Numbered from the stretch's first letter, positions 25,885 through 37,200 are shown. The stretch is 64,000 bases of DNA from Mycetocola spongiae (GCF_020424085.1 NZ_CP080203.1:2728001-2792000); one strand, 5' to 3'. The notes: a model not told the origin generated them from the letters alone. Made by a program: numbers and translations.

Positions 25885-27369
25885 GTGAATAGCGAAAAAG
25901 AGGCCGTACCGGTGAGACACGTTGAACCCGAGGAGGGGGACCGTAGCTTCTTCGGACAGCCCCGCGGCCTGGCCACACTCTTTGGTGTGGAAATGTGGGA
26001 GCGCTTCTCCTTCTACGGAATGCAGGGCATCCTCGCGTTCTACCTCTACTTCTCCGCCGTGGACGGCGGCCTGGGCATGGAGCAGTCCACCGCCCTGGGA
26101 ATCGTGGGCGCCTATGGTGGAACCGTCTACCTGTTCACGATCGTCGGCGCCTGGCTCGCCGACCGGGTCCTCGGCCCCGAGCGCGTGCTGTTCTATTCCG
26201 CCGTGGTCATCATGCTGGGACATATCTGCCTCGCCGTGATTCCCGGCTTTATCGGTGTGGCCGTGGGTCTGGTCTTTGTGGCCCTGGGCAGTGGTGGGCT
26301 GAAGGCCAATGCCACGAGCATCGTGGGTCTGCTCTATACGGCCAAGGATTCGCGCCGCGATGCGGGCTTCTCGCTGTTCTACCTCGGAATTAACGTGGGA
26401 GGCTTCCTCGGCCCGATCCTGACCGGGCTGGTCCAGAGCACGGTCGGATTCCACTATGCGTTTGGCCTCGCCGCGCTGGGCATGGCCGCGGGCCTGACCC
26501 AGTACGCCTTTGGCCGTCGCCGCCTGCCCGTTGCCGCACAGGCCGTGGCCAATCCGCTGCCGCGTGCCGAGCGCGGGCGCTGGATCCTGATCACCATTGC
26601 GGCGATTGCCGTGATCGCCGTTCTGCTGCTGACGGGTGTGGTGACGGCCGAAAATATCGCCGTGAGCGTGTCCATCCTGATCAGCGCGGCAGCGGTCGTC
26701 TATTTTGCTGTGATCCTCTCCAGCAAAAAGATCACCACCATCGAGCGTCGCCGCGTATACGGCTTTATTCCGCTCTTCCTGGGCAGCGTGGCGTTCTGGG
26801 CCCTGTATATGCAGCAGTTCACCGTGCTTGCCGCGTATTCGGATTCCCGCCTGAACCGCGTGGTATTCGGCTGGGAGATGCCGCCGTCCTGGGTGCAGTC
26901 GATCAACCCGATTTTTGTCATGATCCTCTCCGGTGTCTTCGCGGCACTGTGGACCAAGCTGGGTAATCGCCAGCCCAGTACCCCGGTCAAGTTCAGCCTC
27001 TCGATCATCGGTATCGGTGTGGCCTTCCTCCTGTTCCTGCCGATGTCCGGCGGTGGCCCCGGCAGTGCACCGCTGCTGGCCCTGGTGGGTATCCTGTTCA
27101 TCTTCACGGTCTCCGAGCTGCTGCTCTCGCCCGTGGGCCTGTCGGTGGCCACCAAGCTGGCCCCGGCCGCGTTCCACACCCAGATGGTGGCGCTCTTTTT
27201 CCTCTCGGTCTCGCTGGGTTCGGCGCTGTCCGGATCGCTCGCCCAGTTCTATTCGGCCCAGACCGAGGTTCCGTATTTTGGAATTCTGGGTGCCGTGTCC
27301 ATCGTGATCGGGCTCGCGCTGCTGCTCCTGCGTGGCCCCATCCTGCGACTCTTTGCGGGAGTGCGCTAG
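25885..27369 (+). CDS. Proton-dependent oligopeptide (POT/PTR2) transporter
   Basis: A 494-aa MFS protein of the POT family, importing di- and tripeptides with protons. It has the ExxERF motif in VEMWERFSFYGMQGIL (helix 1), needed for proton coupling, a GGLKANATSIVG segment (helix 4) and the PTR2 signature FSLFYLGINVGGFLGP (helix 5). About 14 membrane helices are predicted. The start is GTG 25885 (VNSEKEAVPVRH). It stands alone between tRNA-Thr and a YdcZ gene. Relatives are often called DtpA/DtpT; specificity is not determinable here. Confidence 0.92.
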   Translation: MNSEKEAVPVRHVEPEEGDRSFFGQPRGLATLFGVEMWERFSFYGMQGILAFYLYFSAVDGGLGMEQSTALGIVGAYGGTVYLFTIVGAWLADRVLGPERVLFYSAVVIMLGHICLAVIPGFIGVAVGLVFVALGSGGLKANATSIVGLLYTAKDSRRDAGFSLFYLGINVGGFLGPILTGLVQSTVGFHYAFGLAALGMAAGLTQYAFGRRRLPVAAQAVANPLPRAERGRWILITIAAIAVIAVLLLTGVVTAENIAVSVSILISAAAVVYFAVILSSKKITTIERRRVYGFIPLFLGSVAFWALYMQQFTVLAAYSDSRLNRVVFGWEMPPSWVQSINPIFVMILSGVFAALWTKLGNRQPSTPVKFSLSIIGIGVAFLLFLPMSGGGPGSAPLLALVGILFIFTVSELLLSPVGLSVATKLAPAAFHTQMVALFFLSVSLGSALSGSLAQFYSAQTEVPYFGILGAVSIVIGLALLLLRGPILRLFAGVR

Positions 27370-27411
27370 CGGGAGGGCTAGGCTGGGGTCTTTGAGGACG
27401 GAGGAACCCCG

Positions 27412-28392
27412 ATGCCGCAGACCGCACAGAAACACCCGTTTCCGCGCTGGATAGCCCTGCCGATCGCGATGCTCGTGGGCGCGATGATGGCGACCCAGGT
27501 GCGGATCAACGGCGAACTCGGTTCGCGCCTGGACGATGGCTTCACGGCCGCCGCGAGCGCCTTTGGCATGGGGTTCCTGCTGTGCCTGATCGCGGTCAGT
27601 TTCTCGCCCGTGGCCCGTGCCGGGTTGCGCCGGGTGGTCCGTGGCCTGCGCGACGGAAGCATTCCCTGGTTTACCGTGCTGGGTGGCCTCGGTGGTGCCT
27701 TTTTTGTGCTGAGCCAGAGCCTGGTGGGGGCGCTCGTGGGAATCGCCATGTTCAGTGTGGCCGTCGTGGCCGGACAAACCCTCTCCGGGCTGGTGATCGA
27801 CGGCGTGGGCTTTGGCCCGAGCGGCCGCGTGGCGCTCACCGTGGCCCGGCTGGGCGGGGCCGTGCTGATCCTCGGGGCCGTGGGCTGGTCGGTCTCCGGG
27901 AAACTCGCGGAGAATATCGGAATCGGGGCGCTTGCCCTGCCCGTGATCTCGGGAATCCTGGTGGGCCTGCAGCAGGCCGTAAACGGGCGCGTGCGCGTGG
28001 CCGCCGGCAGCACCCTATCCGCGACCTTTATCAACTTCATCGTGGGCAGCGTGGTGCTCACCTCGGTGGCCCTGATTCATGGGCTTCTCCAGCCGCATAC
28101 GCTGGTATTTCCCTCCAACCCGCTGCTGTATCTTGGCGGCGTGCTCGGGGTCACCTTCATCGCACTCTCGGCGTTTATCGTGCAGCACACAGGGGTATTG
28201 CTCCTCGGAATGGGTACCGTGGCCGGTCAGCTCATCACCGGGGTGATCCTGGACATCGTGGATCACGGGGTGGCCGGGGTGGGGTTTTCCACCATCGGTG
28301 GGGCCGCGCTGGCCCTGATCGCGGCGCTGATTGCAAGCCTGCCCTCCCCGGCGCTCGCGCGTGGACACCGCATCGTGGACCCGCTGTCCTAG
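27412..28392 (+). CDS. YdcZ/DUF606-family membrane transporter
   Basis: A 326-aa integral membrane protein with about ten helices. It consists of two DUF606 (YdcZ) repeats, beginning at AMLVGAMMATQVRINGELG and again at ILVGLQQAVNGRVRVAAGS, which are homologous five-helix halves. The family belongs to the drug/metabolite transporter superfamily; substrates are mostly unknown. It starts at ATG 27412, 42 nt after the peptide transporter, possibly cotranscribed with it. It ends at a bidirectional terminator. Confidence 0.85.
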   Translation: MPQTAQKHPFPRWIALPIAMLVGAMMATQVRINGELGSRLDDGFTAAASAFGMGFLLCLIAVSFSPVARAGLRRVVRGLRDGSIPWFTVLGGLGGAFFVLSQSLVGALVGIAMFSVAVVAGQTLSGLVIDGVGFGPSGRVALTVARLGGAVLILGAVGWSVSGKLAENIGIGALALPVISGILVGLQQAVNGRVRVAAGSTLSATFINFIVGSVVLTSVALIHGLLQPHTLVFPSNPLLYLGGVLGVTFIALSAFIVQHTGVLLLGMGTVAGQLITGVILDIVDHGVAGVGFSTIGGAALALIAALIASLPSPALARGHRIVDPLS

Positions 28393-28400
28393 AAACCCAG

Positions 28401-28436
28401 AACGGCCCCGCTCCCCTTCGGGAGCGGGGCCGTTTT
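28401..28436. terminator. Bidirectional terminator
   Basis: AACGGCCCCGCTCCC (28401-28415) is perfectly complementary to 28420-28434 with a 4-nt loop, followed by a short TTTT (28433-28436). It separates the convergent YdcZ and nitroreductase genes. Confidence 0.85.
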
Positions 28437-28444
28437 GCCATGGG

Positions 28445-28984
28445 CTAGGACAGGGTGCCCAGGAAGCGTTCGGGGTCGATCTCCTTGCGGCGTCCGGGCT
28501 TGGCATCGGCGGGAATGCCTCCCACATAGAGCCAGCCAAGAAGCTGCTCGCCGTGGGAGAGCCCGTGCATGCGGGCCACGGGCTCGCTGCGCGTGAGTCC
28601 GCCGGTGCGCCAGAGCACACCCCAGCCGGCCTCGTGCAGCAGCAGGCTCAGCACATGAGCCACTCCGCTGGCCACGGCCTCCTGCTCCCAGTACGGCACC
28701 TTTTTGCTCTCGCGCGGGGAGACCACCACCGCGATCAGCAGCTCGGCCCGCAGGGGCTTGGAGGAGGGCTTTTTCTCCCCCTCGGCCTCGGCCAGGGCCT
28801 CACCCAGGCGCAGGCGATCCTCGCCGCGCAGCTCGATCAGGCGCCACGGCGCCAGGGAGGAGTGGTCGGCCACGCGGCCGGCCGCGGCCACCAGGCGCGC
28901 GAGCTCCTCGTGACTCGGCGCCTCGGGCGTGACCTTCGACCAGGATCTGCGGGCCAGCGCGGCCCGGTAGGCGCCGTCGCTCAC
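28445..28984 (-). CDS. Nitroreductase-family protein
   Basis: A 179-aa FMN-dependent nitroreductase-like protein. GTG 28984 (VSDGAYRAALARRSWSKVT) overlaps the msrB stop as GTGA and gives the family's usual N-terminus with the R-R-S FMN-binding segment. Later conserved parts are ADHSSLAPWRLIEL (analogue of the APSxxNxQPW loop) and AGWGVLWRTGGL. A longer start at 29026 would lie inside msrB. Translational coupling to a methionine sulfoxide reductase suggests a shared oxidative-stress or redox role. Substrate unknown. Confidence 0.82.
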   Translation of the reverse strand: MSDGAYRAALARRSWSKVTPEAPSHEELARLVAAAGRVADHSSLAPWRLIELRGEDRLRLGEALAEAEGEKKPSSKPLRAELLIAVVVSPRESKKVPYWEQEAVASGVAHVLSLLLHEAGWGVLWRTGGLTRSEPVARMHGLSHGEQLLGWLYVGGIPADAKPGRRKEIDPERFLGTLS

Positions 28985-29385
28985 TCGGCCGCCGGGGAGA
29001 AGTCCAGGGCGATCGAGTTCATGCAATAGCGATCTCCGGTGGGGGTGCCAAAACCATCGTCAAAAACGTGGCCCAGGTGTGAGCCACACGCGGCGCAACG
29101 CACCTCGGTACGCACCATGCCCAGGCTGGTGTCCTCGATCAGCTGCACCGCCTCGGGGCGGACCGACTCATAAAAGCTGGGCCATCCGCAGCCGGAATCA
29201 AATTTGGTTCCACTCTTAAAGAGCTCCGCGTTACACGCCGCACAGGTATATACCCCGCCGCGCTCCTCATCGAGCAGCTCGCCGGTCCAGGGGCGCTCGG
29301 TAGCGGCGCCGCGCAGGACCTCGTATTCCTCGGGCGAGAGTTCCTCGCGCCACTGCTCATCGGTCTTCTGTACCTGATATTCCAT
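28981..29385 (-). CDS. msrB: Peptide methionine-(R)-sulfoxide reductase MsrB
   Basis: Repairs the R-epimer of methionine sulfoxide in proteins. ATG 29385 (MEYQVQKTDEQWREELS) gives 134 aa. Zinc-binding CxxC pairs occur in YTCAACNAELF and RCAACGSHLGHVF. The conserved FDSGCGWPSFYES is present, and the catalytic Cys lies in DRYCMNSIALDF near the C-terminus. Upstream in-frame ATGs add a basic stretch with no family match. Its stop overlaps the nitroreductase start. Confidence 0.95.
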   Translation of the reverse strand: MEYQVQKTDEQWREELSPEEYEVLRGAATERPWTGELLDEERGGVYTCAACNAELFKSGTKFDSGCGWPSFYESVRPEAVQLIEDTSLGMVRTEVRCAACGSHLGHVFDDGFGTPTGDRYCMNSIALDFSPAAE

Positions 29386-29572
29386 GCCCACTCCGATCAA
29401 CGTTCTTCTGAATAATCTAACGCGCTCCGGTGTCGTTATGTTCCGCGCAATGACATATTCCGTCGCGTGGGCCCGGCGGCGCGCCGAGCCGGCCAAAAAA
29501 TCGGGTTAGACTGGGCCCCAGGGGAGTCGCAATGATCGCGGCACCGGACACTAACGGGTGGGGGAAAACATC

Positions 29573-29860
29573 GTGGCTACCGAATCGACGCACGACAAGA
29601 CCTCCCCCCGACACGGCCTCACCGAGCGCGATAAGGCAATTCTCAGCTTCGAGAATCGCTGGTGGCAGCACGCGGGGCTTAAAGAAGAGGCCATTCGGGC
29701 CGAGCTTGAGCTCTCGCCTGCCCGGTATTATCAGATTCTTTCGGGGCTTATCGATCGCACCGATGCCCTCATTTTTGACCCCATGCTGGTGAAGCGGCTT
29801 CTGCGGCTGCGGCAGGCCAGACTGGCCGCGCGGGAGCGCCGCGCTACCGGCATGGAATAA
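29573..29860 (+). CDS. DUF3263 protein
   Basis: About 95 aa from GTG 29573 (VATESTHDKTSPRHGL), preceded by GGGGGA; an in-frame ATG at 29558 is also possible. The DUF3263 domain covers the rest: LTERDKAILSFENRWWQHAG, ELSPARYYQILSGLIDR and DPMLVKRLLRLRQARLAARE. It reads like a small helix-turn-helix protein (KEEAIRAELELSPARYYQIL). It is 10 nt upstream of the LytR_C gene; the same pair exists in Mycobacterium (Rv0430-Rv0431). Function unknown, possibly a DNA-binding regulator. Confidence 0.85.
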   Translation: MATESTHDKTSPRHGLTERDKAILSFENRWWQHAGLKEEAIRAELELSPARYYQILSGLIDRTDALIFDPMLVKRLLRLRQARLAARERRATGME

Positions 29861-29870
29861 GCTCCTAGCT

Positions 29871-30443
29871 ATGCCAGAACGTTTCCCGCACGATCGCTTT
29901 GACAGCACCCCCTCGGATCTGAAGCGCGTGGGCTCGCACCGCGCGGCCGGCGCGCGAAAGCCGCGCCGCCGGGGTGTATTCATTGCGCTTGGCGCCACGG
30001 CTGCACTCGTGATCGCCGGCGTGATCGCGATCGGCGTGCTAAATATGAACCTGAACTTTGATCGGGTATTCCCGGGTGCAAGCTCCTCCGAGGAGGCGCA
30101 GACCCCCGATGAGGCGCAGCCCACGGTGGATACCGAGGCCGCGGTGCGTGTGCTCAACGGCACCTCCACGCGCGGTCTTGCGGCCGAGGCCATCCACCAG
30201 CTGAATACCGCCGGCTGGACCCAGGACATCGAGCCCGGCGATGCCGAGCAGCGGGATGCCACCGAGACCATCGTCTACTATCAGAACGCCTCGCAGGAGG
30301 CCTCGGCTCGCGGCCTGGTGGAGGCGCTTGGCGTGGGAACCCCGGTGCAATCGGAGGAATACGCCGTGGTGCCCACGGATGGTTCCGAGCCGGTCCTGCA
30401 GCTTGTGGTGGTGCTGGGCGCCGACTACGTTCCCGCACCCTAG
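29871..30443 (+). CDS. LytR_C-domain membrane protein (VirR-like)
   Basis: A 190-aa protein. The cytoplasmic basic N-terminus is followed by one membrane helix (about 36-59, FIALGATAALVIAGVIAIGVL), an acidic linker and an external LytR C-terminal domain (about 90-190, AAVRVLNGTSTRGLAAEAIHQLN). In M. tuberculosis the counterpart VirR affects vesicle release and peptidoglycan integrity; its gene also follows a DUF3263 gene and lies a few genes from groEL2, as here. A cell-envelope role is inferred from that. Confidence 0.82.
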   Translation: MPERFPHDRFDSTPSDLKRVGSHRAAGARKPRRRGVFIALGATAALVIAGVIAIGVLNMNLNFDRVFPGASSSEEAQTPDEAQPTVDTEAAVRVLNGTSTRGLAAEAIHQLNTAGWTQDIEPGDAEQRDATETIVYYQNASQEASARGLVEALGVGTPVQSEEYAVVPTDGSEPVLQLVVVLGADYVPAP

Positions 30444-30613
30444 CGCGGCGCGGTGGGTGGGCCTGCGGCCCGCGTGATGCCAGCCCATTCCCGAGAAATC
30501 CCCGGCTTTATGCGCTTTACTCGTGACCGGTTGTACCCGGTATCAACTCCCGGTGCGGCCGTCCGGGCGGCGAACGGCCTTCCCGGGTCAACACGAGTAA
30601 CGGGGGAAACATC

Positions 30614-30814
30614 ATGGCGACGGGTGTCGTTAAATGGTTCAACGCGGATAAGGGCTACGGCTTCATCACCATGGACGATGGTGAGGACGTATTTGTGCAC
30701 TATTCGGCGATCGAAATGAGCGGCTATAAGCTGCTCGACGAGGGGCAGCGGGTCACGTTTGAGGTGGGAATGGGCTCCAAGGGGGTCCAGGCCGAAAACG
30801 TTCACGTGAGTTAG
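30614..30814 (+). CDS. cspA: Cold-shock protein (CspA family)
   Basis: A 66-aa single OB-fold RNA chaperone. It has RNP1 KGYGFITM and RNP2 VFVHYSAI, starting [13 protein letters not shown]. The length and the unextended C-terminus (VQAENVHVS) match the major Csp class. The leader of about 170 bases before it (30444-30613) has GC-rich inverted repeats and no ORF; long structured leaders are typical of csp mRNAs. The Shine-Dalgarno is GGGGGAAA. Confidence 0.95.
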   Translation: MATGVVKWFNADKGYGFITMDDGEDVFVHYSAIEMSGYKLLDEGQRVTFEVGMGSKGVQAENVHVS

Positions 30815-30895
30815 CGGCGGAGCGGATCCGCCGAAAATTCCGCCGGATCCGCCCGTCGGCGCGCCCAAAGCGCATTCGCGGGATACTGTAGCCGC

Positions 30896-31951
30896 ATGGA
30901 TCGCGCGAATCTCCCCGTTTTTTCCGTGCCCGCCAGCCGCCGAGCATTCCTCGGAGGGATCGCCGGCGGTGCCGCGCTGCTGCTTGCCGGCTGTGCCACG
31001 CGACCCGAGCCCGCGGTCACCGCCCCGGCCAGCCCCTCGCCGAGCACGCCGGCCCCCGAACTCTTTCCCCTGCGCGGTACCCCCGTGCAGGGCTCCGCGG
31101 TGCTCCACCCGTCGATCGCCGCAAAGATCGGCAACGACGTGGAGGCCCGCCCCCAGTGGGGCCTGGACCGCGCGGATATCGTGATCGAGGAGCTTGTTGA
31201 GGGCGGGCTTACCCGCTATGTCGCGGTATGGCATTCGGATATCCCGGAGGAGCTTGGCCCGCTGCGCTCGATCCGGCCGATGGACCCGGATATCATTTCG
31301 CCGTTTGGCGGGATCGTGGCCTACTCGGGTGGCCAGGAAATCTTTGTGAATCAGATGCGCGATACCGGCCTGTTTAACGCGATCCACGGCCAGGCCAATA
31401 CCGATGCGTTTATGTATCGCTCGACCAAGCGCAAGGCCCCGCATAACGTGGTGCTGCGCGCCGAGAAGCTGATCGAGGCGCATAGCGACCTCGCGCCGCC
31501 GCCCGCGCAGTTCTCCTATGCGGTGGGCGAGGAGAGCCCCTCCGCGACCGCGGGTGAGCCCGCCACCCGGATCAACGCCACGTTTTCCACGAGCCGGCGC
31601 CAGTCCTGGGCCTATAGCGCCGAGGCCGGGGTTTATGAGCGCTCGCAGCAGGATAAGCCCGATATCGGGGAAAACGATCGGGTGCTGAGCGCCCAGAACG
31701 TCATTGTGCTGCGCGTGAATATCGATAACCGCTATGAGGGCGTCCCGATGACCATGCTCGAGGGCACGGGCGAGGGGCGCATCGCCACGGGCGGTCAGTC
31801 GGTTGCGGTGACCTGGTCGAAGGCCACCGCGAAGGACCCGATCACGCTGACCCTGGCCGATGGCAATCCCGCACTGCTGGCCCCCGGCAATACCTGGATC
31901 GAATTGGTGCCGCTGATCTCGGGCGCCGAGGTGGCCTTCCTGTCCGAGTAG
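30896..31951 (+). CDS. DUF3048 (YerB-type) lipoprotein
   Basis: A 351-aa exported protein. It combines a twin-Arg-like stretch (ASRRAFLGGIAGGAALLLAGC) with a lipobox, Cys at about residue 37, so it may use Tat for export. A Pro/Ser linker precedes two DUF3048 regions: PQWGLDRADIVIEELVEGGL with LGPLRSIRPMDPDIISPFGG, and YEGVPMTMLEGTGEGRIATGG with VTWSKATAKDPITL. The family includes Bacillus YerB; function is unknown, presumably envelope-related. It is followed by the groEL promoter. Confidence 0.88.
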   Translation: MDRANLPVFSVPASRRAFLGGIAGGAALLLAGCATRPEPAVTAPASPSPSTPAPELFPLRGTPVQGSAVLHPSIAAKIGNDVEARPQWGLDRADIVIEELVEGGLTRYVAVWHSDIPEELGPLRSIRPMDPDIISPFGGIVAYSGGQEIFVNQMRDTGLFNAIHGQANTDAFMYRSTKRKAPHNVVLRAEKLIEAHSDLAPPPAQFSYAVGEESPSATAGEPATRINATFSTSRRQSWAYSAEAGVYERSQQDKPDIGENDRVLSAQNVIVLRVNIDNRYEGVPMTMLEGTGEGRIATGGQSVAVTWSKATAKDPITLTLADGNPALLAPGNTWIELVPLISGAEVAFLSE

Positions 31952-32013
31952 TGCCCGCGCGTTCGCGCTGCGCGAATCCGTATCGTTGTTCAGGCTTAAC
32001 ACAGGCTCACCGG

Positions 32014-32040
32014 CTTGCACTCACGCAGGGAGAGTGCCAG
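32014..32040 (+). promoter_or_regulatory. Degenerate CIRCE operator overlapping the groEL promoter
   Basis: CTTGCACTC (32014-32022), 9 bases, then GAGTGCCAG (32032-32040). The core GCACTC-N9-GAGTGC is fully conserved; only the outer bases deviate from the CIRCE consensus. The site overlaps a promoter: -35 TTGCAC (32015-32020) and -10 CAGAAT (32038-32043) with a 17-bp spacer. HrcA bound here would cover the promoter directly. Confidence 0.8.
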
Positions 32041-32047
32041 AATCGAG

Positions 32048-32074
32048 TTAGCACTCACAATCCCAGAGTGCTAA
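32048..32074 (+). promoter_or_regulatory. Perfect CIRCE operator (HrcA site)
   Basis: TTAGCACTC (32048-32056), 9-bp spacer, GAGTGCTAA (32066-32074): an exact match to the CIRCE consensus. It lies just downstream of the predicted -10 and 37 bases before the groEL start. It predicts HrcA repression and heat-shock induction. Confidence 0.97.
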
Positions 32075-33730
<1,656 letters not shown>

Positions 33731-33756
33731 TCCATCCCCCGCGGATCCTCCGCAGT

Positions 33757-33799
33757 CCGCATGGGCATCCTCCTTCGGGAGGGTGCCCATGCGGCGTTT
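33757..33799 (+). terminator. Terminator hairpin after groEL
   Basis: A 17-bp stem (33757-33773 with 33778-33794, one T-G wobble) closes a cUUCGg tetraloop. It is followed by CGTTTAA, a short U-tract. It lies 27 bases after the groEL stop. Confidence 0.8.
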
Positions 33800-33881
33800 A
33801 AGCCCGGGGATAGTCCGCCGGGGGTTGCCCCGCGGGAAACCGGGTGGCGCGCGGCCCGCGGCGGGCGGGCATAACCGCTGC

Positions 33882-34120
33882 CCGGAGGACGGACCCGCGC
33901 GGACGGGCCCGGAAGACGGACCCGGAAGACGCACCCGGAAGACGCACCCGGGAGGACGGGCCCGGGAGAACGGACTCAGAGGGCGGCCCCAGAGGATGCA
34001 CCCGGGACGACGGCCCGGGAGGATGCACCCGGGAGGACGGACCGAGAGCACGCACCCGGAGGACGGCCCGGGAGCACGCACCCGGGAGGACGGACCAAGG
34101 GGACGCACCCGGCAGGTCGC
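33882..34120. repeat. Degenerate GC-rich tandem repeat, 13-14 bp unit
   Basis: Roughly 17-18 consecutive imperfect copies of a unit near CCGGGAGGACGCAC fill this stretch. Copies are 12-14 bases long and alternate between GACGGAC-, GACGCAC- and GATGCAC-type ends. The unit length is not a multiple of three and varies, so no strand keeps a reading frame across it; frames that stay open here are low-complexity artefacts. It sits between the ends of groEL and putA, outside any gene. No known repeat family is recognised. Confidence 0.8.
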
Positions 34121-34152
34121 ACGCGGCGCACCGCACCGCCCACGGCTTAACG

Positions 34153-34194
34153 CCGCGGGCGCGGGACCCTCCGCAGAGGATCCCGCGCCCGCGG
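34153..34194 (-). terminator. Hairpin after putA
   Basis: CCGCGGGCGCGGGA (34153-34166) is perfectly complementary to 34181-34194 around a 14-nt loop that can itself pair further. It lies 15 bases after the putA stop on the minus strand; no U-tract. Confidence 0.55.
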
Positions 34195-34208
34195 GTGGAA
34201 AAACCTGT

Positions 34209-37200
34209 TTAGATCACGGCCTCGGACCACGGATCGGGGTTACCAAAACGGTGCGCGGTGATCGAGACGGCCTGCTCGCGCAGGAACGGCAGCATCTCCA
34301 GGCGTCCGGCCACGGTGACCGGATCGGCGTAGAGGGCCACATCCGGGCGGCCACCCAGCGCTGTATGCGCGGCCGCGGCGGAGCCACCCACCAGGCGGAT
34401 ACGGGCCGGGGCAGCCGTGGCCAGCGAGGCGAGCCAGCCGGCATCGGTCTGTGCCGTGAAGGATACTCCGGCCGCGAAGGCGGCCGCGGTGACCGCGGCG
34501 GGCACCATGATTCCCACGGATACCGGCGCGGGGTTTCCGGCGCGCACGGCGGCCAGGATCACCCGCACGGCATCGCTCAGCGTGGCATCCTCGGCGATAC
34601 GAATCGCCGCGGGTGCGGGCAGATAGCGGAATACGTTGCGCTCCACACCCAGGGCCGAGACATCCGTGGTGGCGCCGAAGTGTGCGCGCCACGCGGCCTC
34701 ATCCAGGTTGGCGGCGGTGGTCAGTGCGGCGGCATCCACGCCCGTCTCGGCCAGCGCGGCCGTCAGGATTGCGGATACGTCGCCGCCCAGCGGCAGTTCG
34801 CCCACCGCGGGCAGCTCGGTGGGCCGCCAGGAGCCCATTCCGATCAGATAATTCGGTCCGCCGGCCTTGGCCCCGGCACCGATAGCCGAACGCTTCCAGC
34901 CGCCAAAGGGCTGCCGGCGCACAATTGCACCGGTGATGCCGCGGTTCACATAGACGTTTCCGGCCTCAACGCTCGCGAGCCACGTGCGCAGCTCCTCGGG
35001 GTCCAGCGAGTGCAGCCCGGCGGTGAGACCAAACTCGGTGCCGTTCTGCACCCGGATGGCATCCTCGAGGGTGGGTACGGAGATCACGCCGAGCACCGGG
35101 CCAAAGAACTCATTGCGGTGGAAACGGCTTCCCTCGCTCACGCCGAGGCGCACGCCGGGGGAGAACAGCCGGCCGCTCTCGTCCAGCTGGCGGGGCTGTA
35201 CGGCCCAGGACTCGCCGCTATCCAGCGTGGTCAGTGCCCACTCCAGCTTGCCCGCGGCGGGCTCGATGATCGGTCCCATCTGGGTGGCGCGGTTGGTGGG
35301 ATAGTCCACGCGCAGGCTCGAGACCGAGTCCACAAGCTGGTCGAGGAAGCGAGCGGAGGTGCCCATCTTGCCCACCAGAATCACCAGGCTCGCGGCGGAG
35401 CACTTCTGCCCGGCGTGGCCAAAGGCGGAGTAGACCACATCGGCCACGGCGAGGTCAATATCGGCGCTCGGGGTCACGATGATCGAGTTTTTCCCCGAGG
35501 TCTCCGCGAGCAGTGGCAGATCATCGCGCCAGGAGCGGAACAGCTCGGCGGTCTCAAATGCGCCGGTGAGGATCACCCGATCCACGTCCGGGTGCGAGAT
35601 CAGGTGCCGACCCAGATCGCCCTCGGCAATATCGGCGAGGATCAGCAGGTCGCGCGGAATACCGGCCTCCCAGAGGATCTCGGTAATCACGGCGGCACAG
35701 CGCTTGGCCTGCGGCGCGGGCTTCACGATCACGGCGCTGCCGGCAGCCAGGGCCGAGAGCATCGAACCGGTCGGGATGGCGATCGGGAAGTTCCACGGCG
35801 GGGTCACCACGGTGAGCGTGGCGGGGGTAAATGCGGCACCGGGAACCTGGTCCAGCTCCGCGGCGCGCTCGGCGTAGTACACGGCGAAGTCGATGGCCTC
35901 GGAGACCTCGGGATCGGCCTGGTCCACGGTCTTGCCGGTTTCGGACGCGGCCACCTCGATCAGGTCGCCGCGGCGCGATTCGAGCAGCTGGGCGGCGCGG
36001 CGCAGGATATCTGCCCGCGCGGAGGCCCCACCCGAGTGCCAGGCGGCCTGGGCGGAACGCGCCCCACGGATCGCCTCGTCGATCGCTCCGGTATCGGTGA
36101 TCGCGGCGGCCTCGATCCCGGCCACACCCAGCACGGACTCCGGGATCCGGTCCACGATGGCACCGGCCCAAGCGATGTTATCGGGCAGCGAGGAATCGGT
36201 ATCGGGGGTGTTCTCGAAGGCTGCGGCGGGCAGCGGGGCAAGATCGTGCAGGCGCGACTGCACCCGGTTCGGGCCGGGCACGGTGGCATCCACGGCGGCC
36301 AGCGAGGAGAGGAAACGATCGCGCTCGCGGTTAAAGAGCTCGCGGTTCTTGGTGAGCTCAAACACGGCGGACATGAAGTTCTGGGTGCTGGCGTTTTCCT
36401 CGAGGCGGCGCACCAGATAGCTGATCGCGGCATCGAAGTTTTCCGGGGCAACCACGGGCGTATAAAGCAGCAGGGTTCCCACATCGCGGGTGATGGCCTT
36501 GGCCTGGCCCTCGGCCATGCCCAGCAGCATCTCAAATTCGACGCGGTCCTCCACGCCACGCTTCTGCGAGAGCAGGTGCGCGTGGGCGATATCAAAGAGG
36601 TTATGTCCGGCGATTCCGAGGCGCACGGCATCGGTATTCTCGGGCGTGAGGGCCCAGTCCAGGACACGCTTATAGTTGGTATCCGAATCCAGCTTGGTGT
36701 TATAGGTGGCCAGGGGCCAGCCGTGGGTGATCGCGGCGACGTTCTCCATCGCGAGGTTGGCACCCTTCACCACGCGCACCTTAATCGCGGCACCGCCGCG
36801 GGCCCGGCGCTTCTGCGACCAGGCGGTCAGGTCCTGCAGGGCCCCGAGGGCGTCCGGCAGATAGGCCTGGAGCACAATTCCGGCCTCGAGGGTGAGGAAT
36901 TCCTCGCGGTCCAGGATGGCCTTCAGCACGTCGATCGTGAGGTGCAGATCGTGGTATTCCTCCATGTCCAGGTTGATGAACTTGGGGGTGGGGGAGGAGG
37001 CGGCGAGGCGATAGAGCGGGGTCAGGCGCTCCACCACCTTGGCCACGGTATTGTCATAGTCCCAGAGGCTCAGCTCGTTAACGACCGAGGAGACCTTAAT
37101 CGAGACATAGTCCACATCGGGGCGGCTCAGCAGCGTGCGCGTGCCCTCGAGGCGGCGGTTGGCCTCGGCATCGCCGAGCACGGCCTCACCGAGCAGGTTG

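Noticed and set aside
24595-25978. Minus-strand ORFs with RLRESNSRPSHYKCGALPTEL and similar
   Set aside because: Antisense translations of tRNA-Thr(TGT), continued through the DsbA-like gene or the leader of the POT gene.
33798-34136. Minus-strand ORF of VLPG/SSRVHPPG-like repeats
   Set aside because: The repeat unit is 12-14 bases, so the peptide repeat is not kept in frame; no start signal and no continuation.
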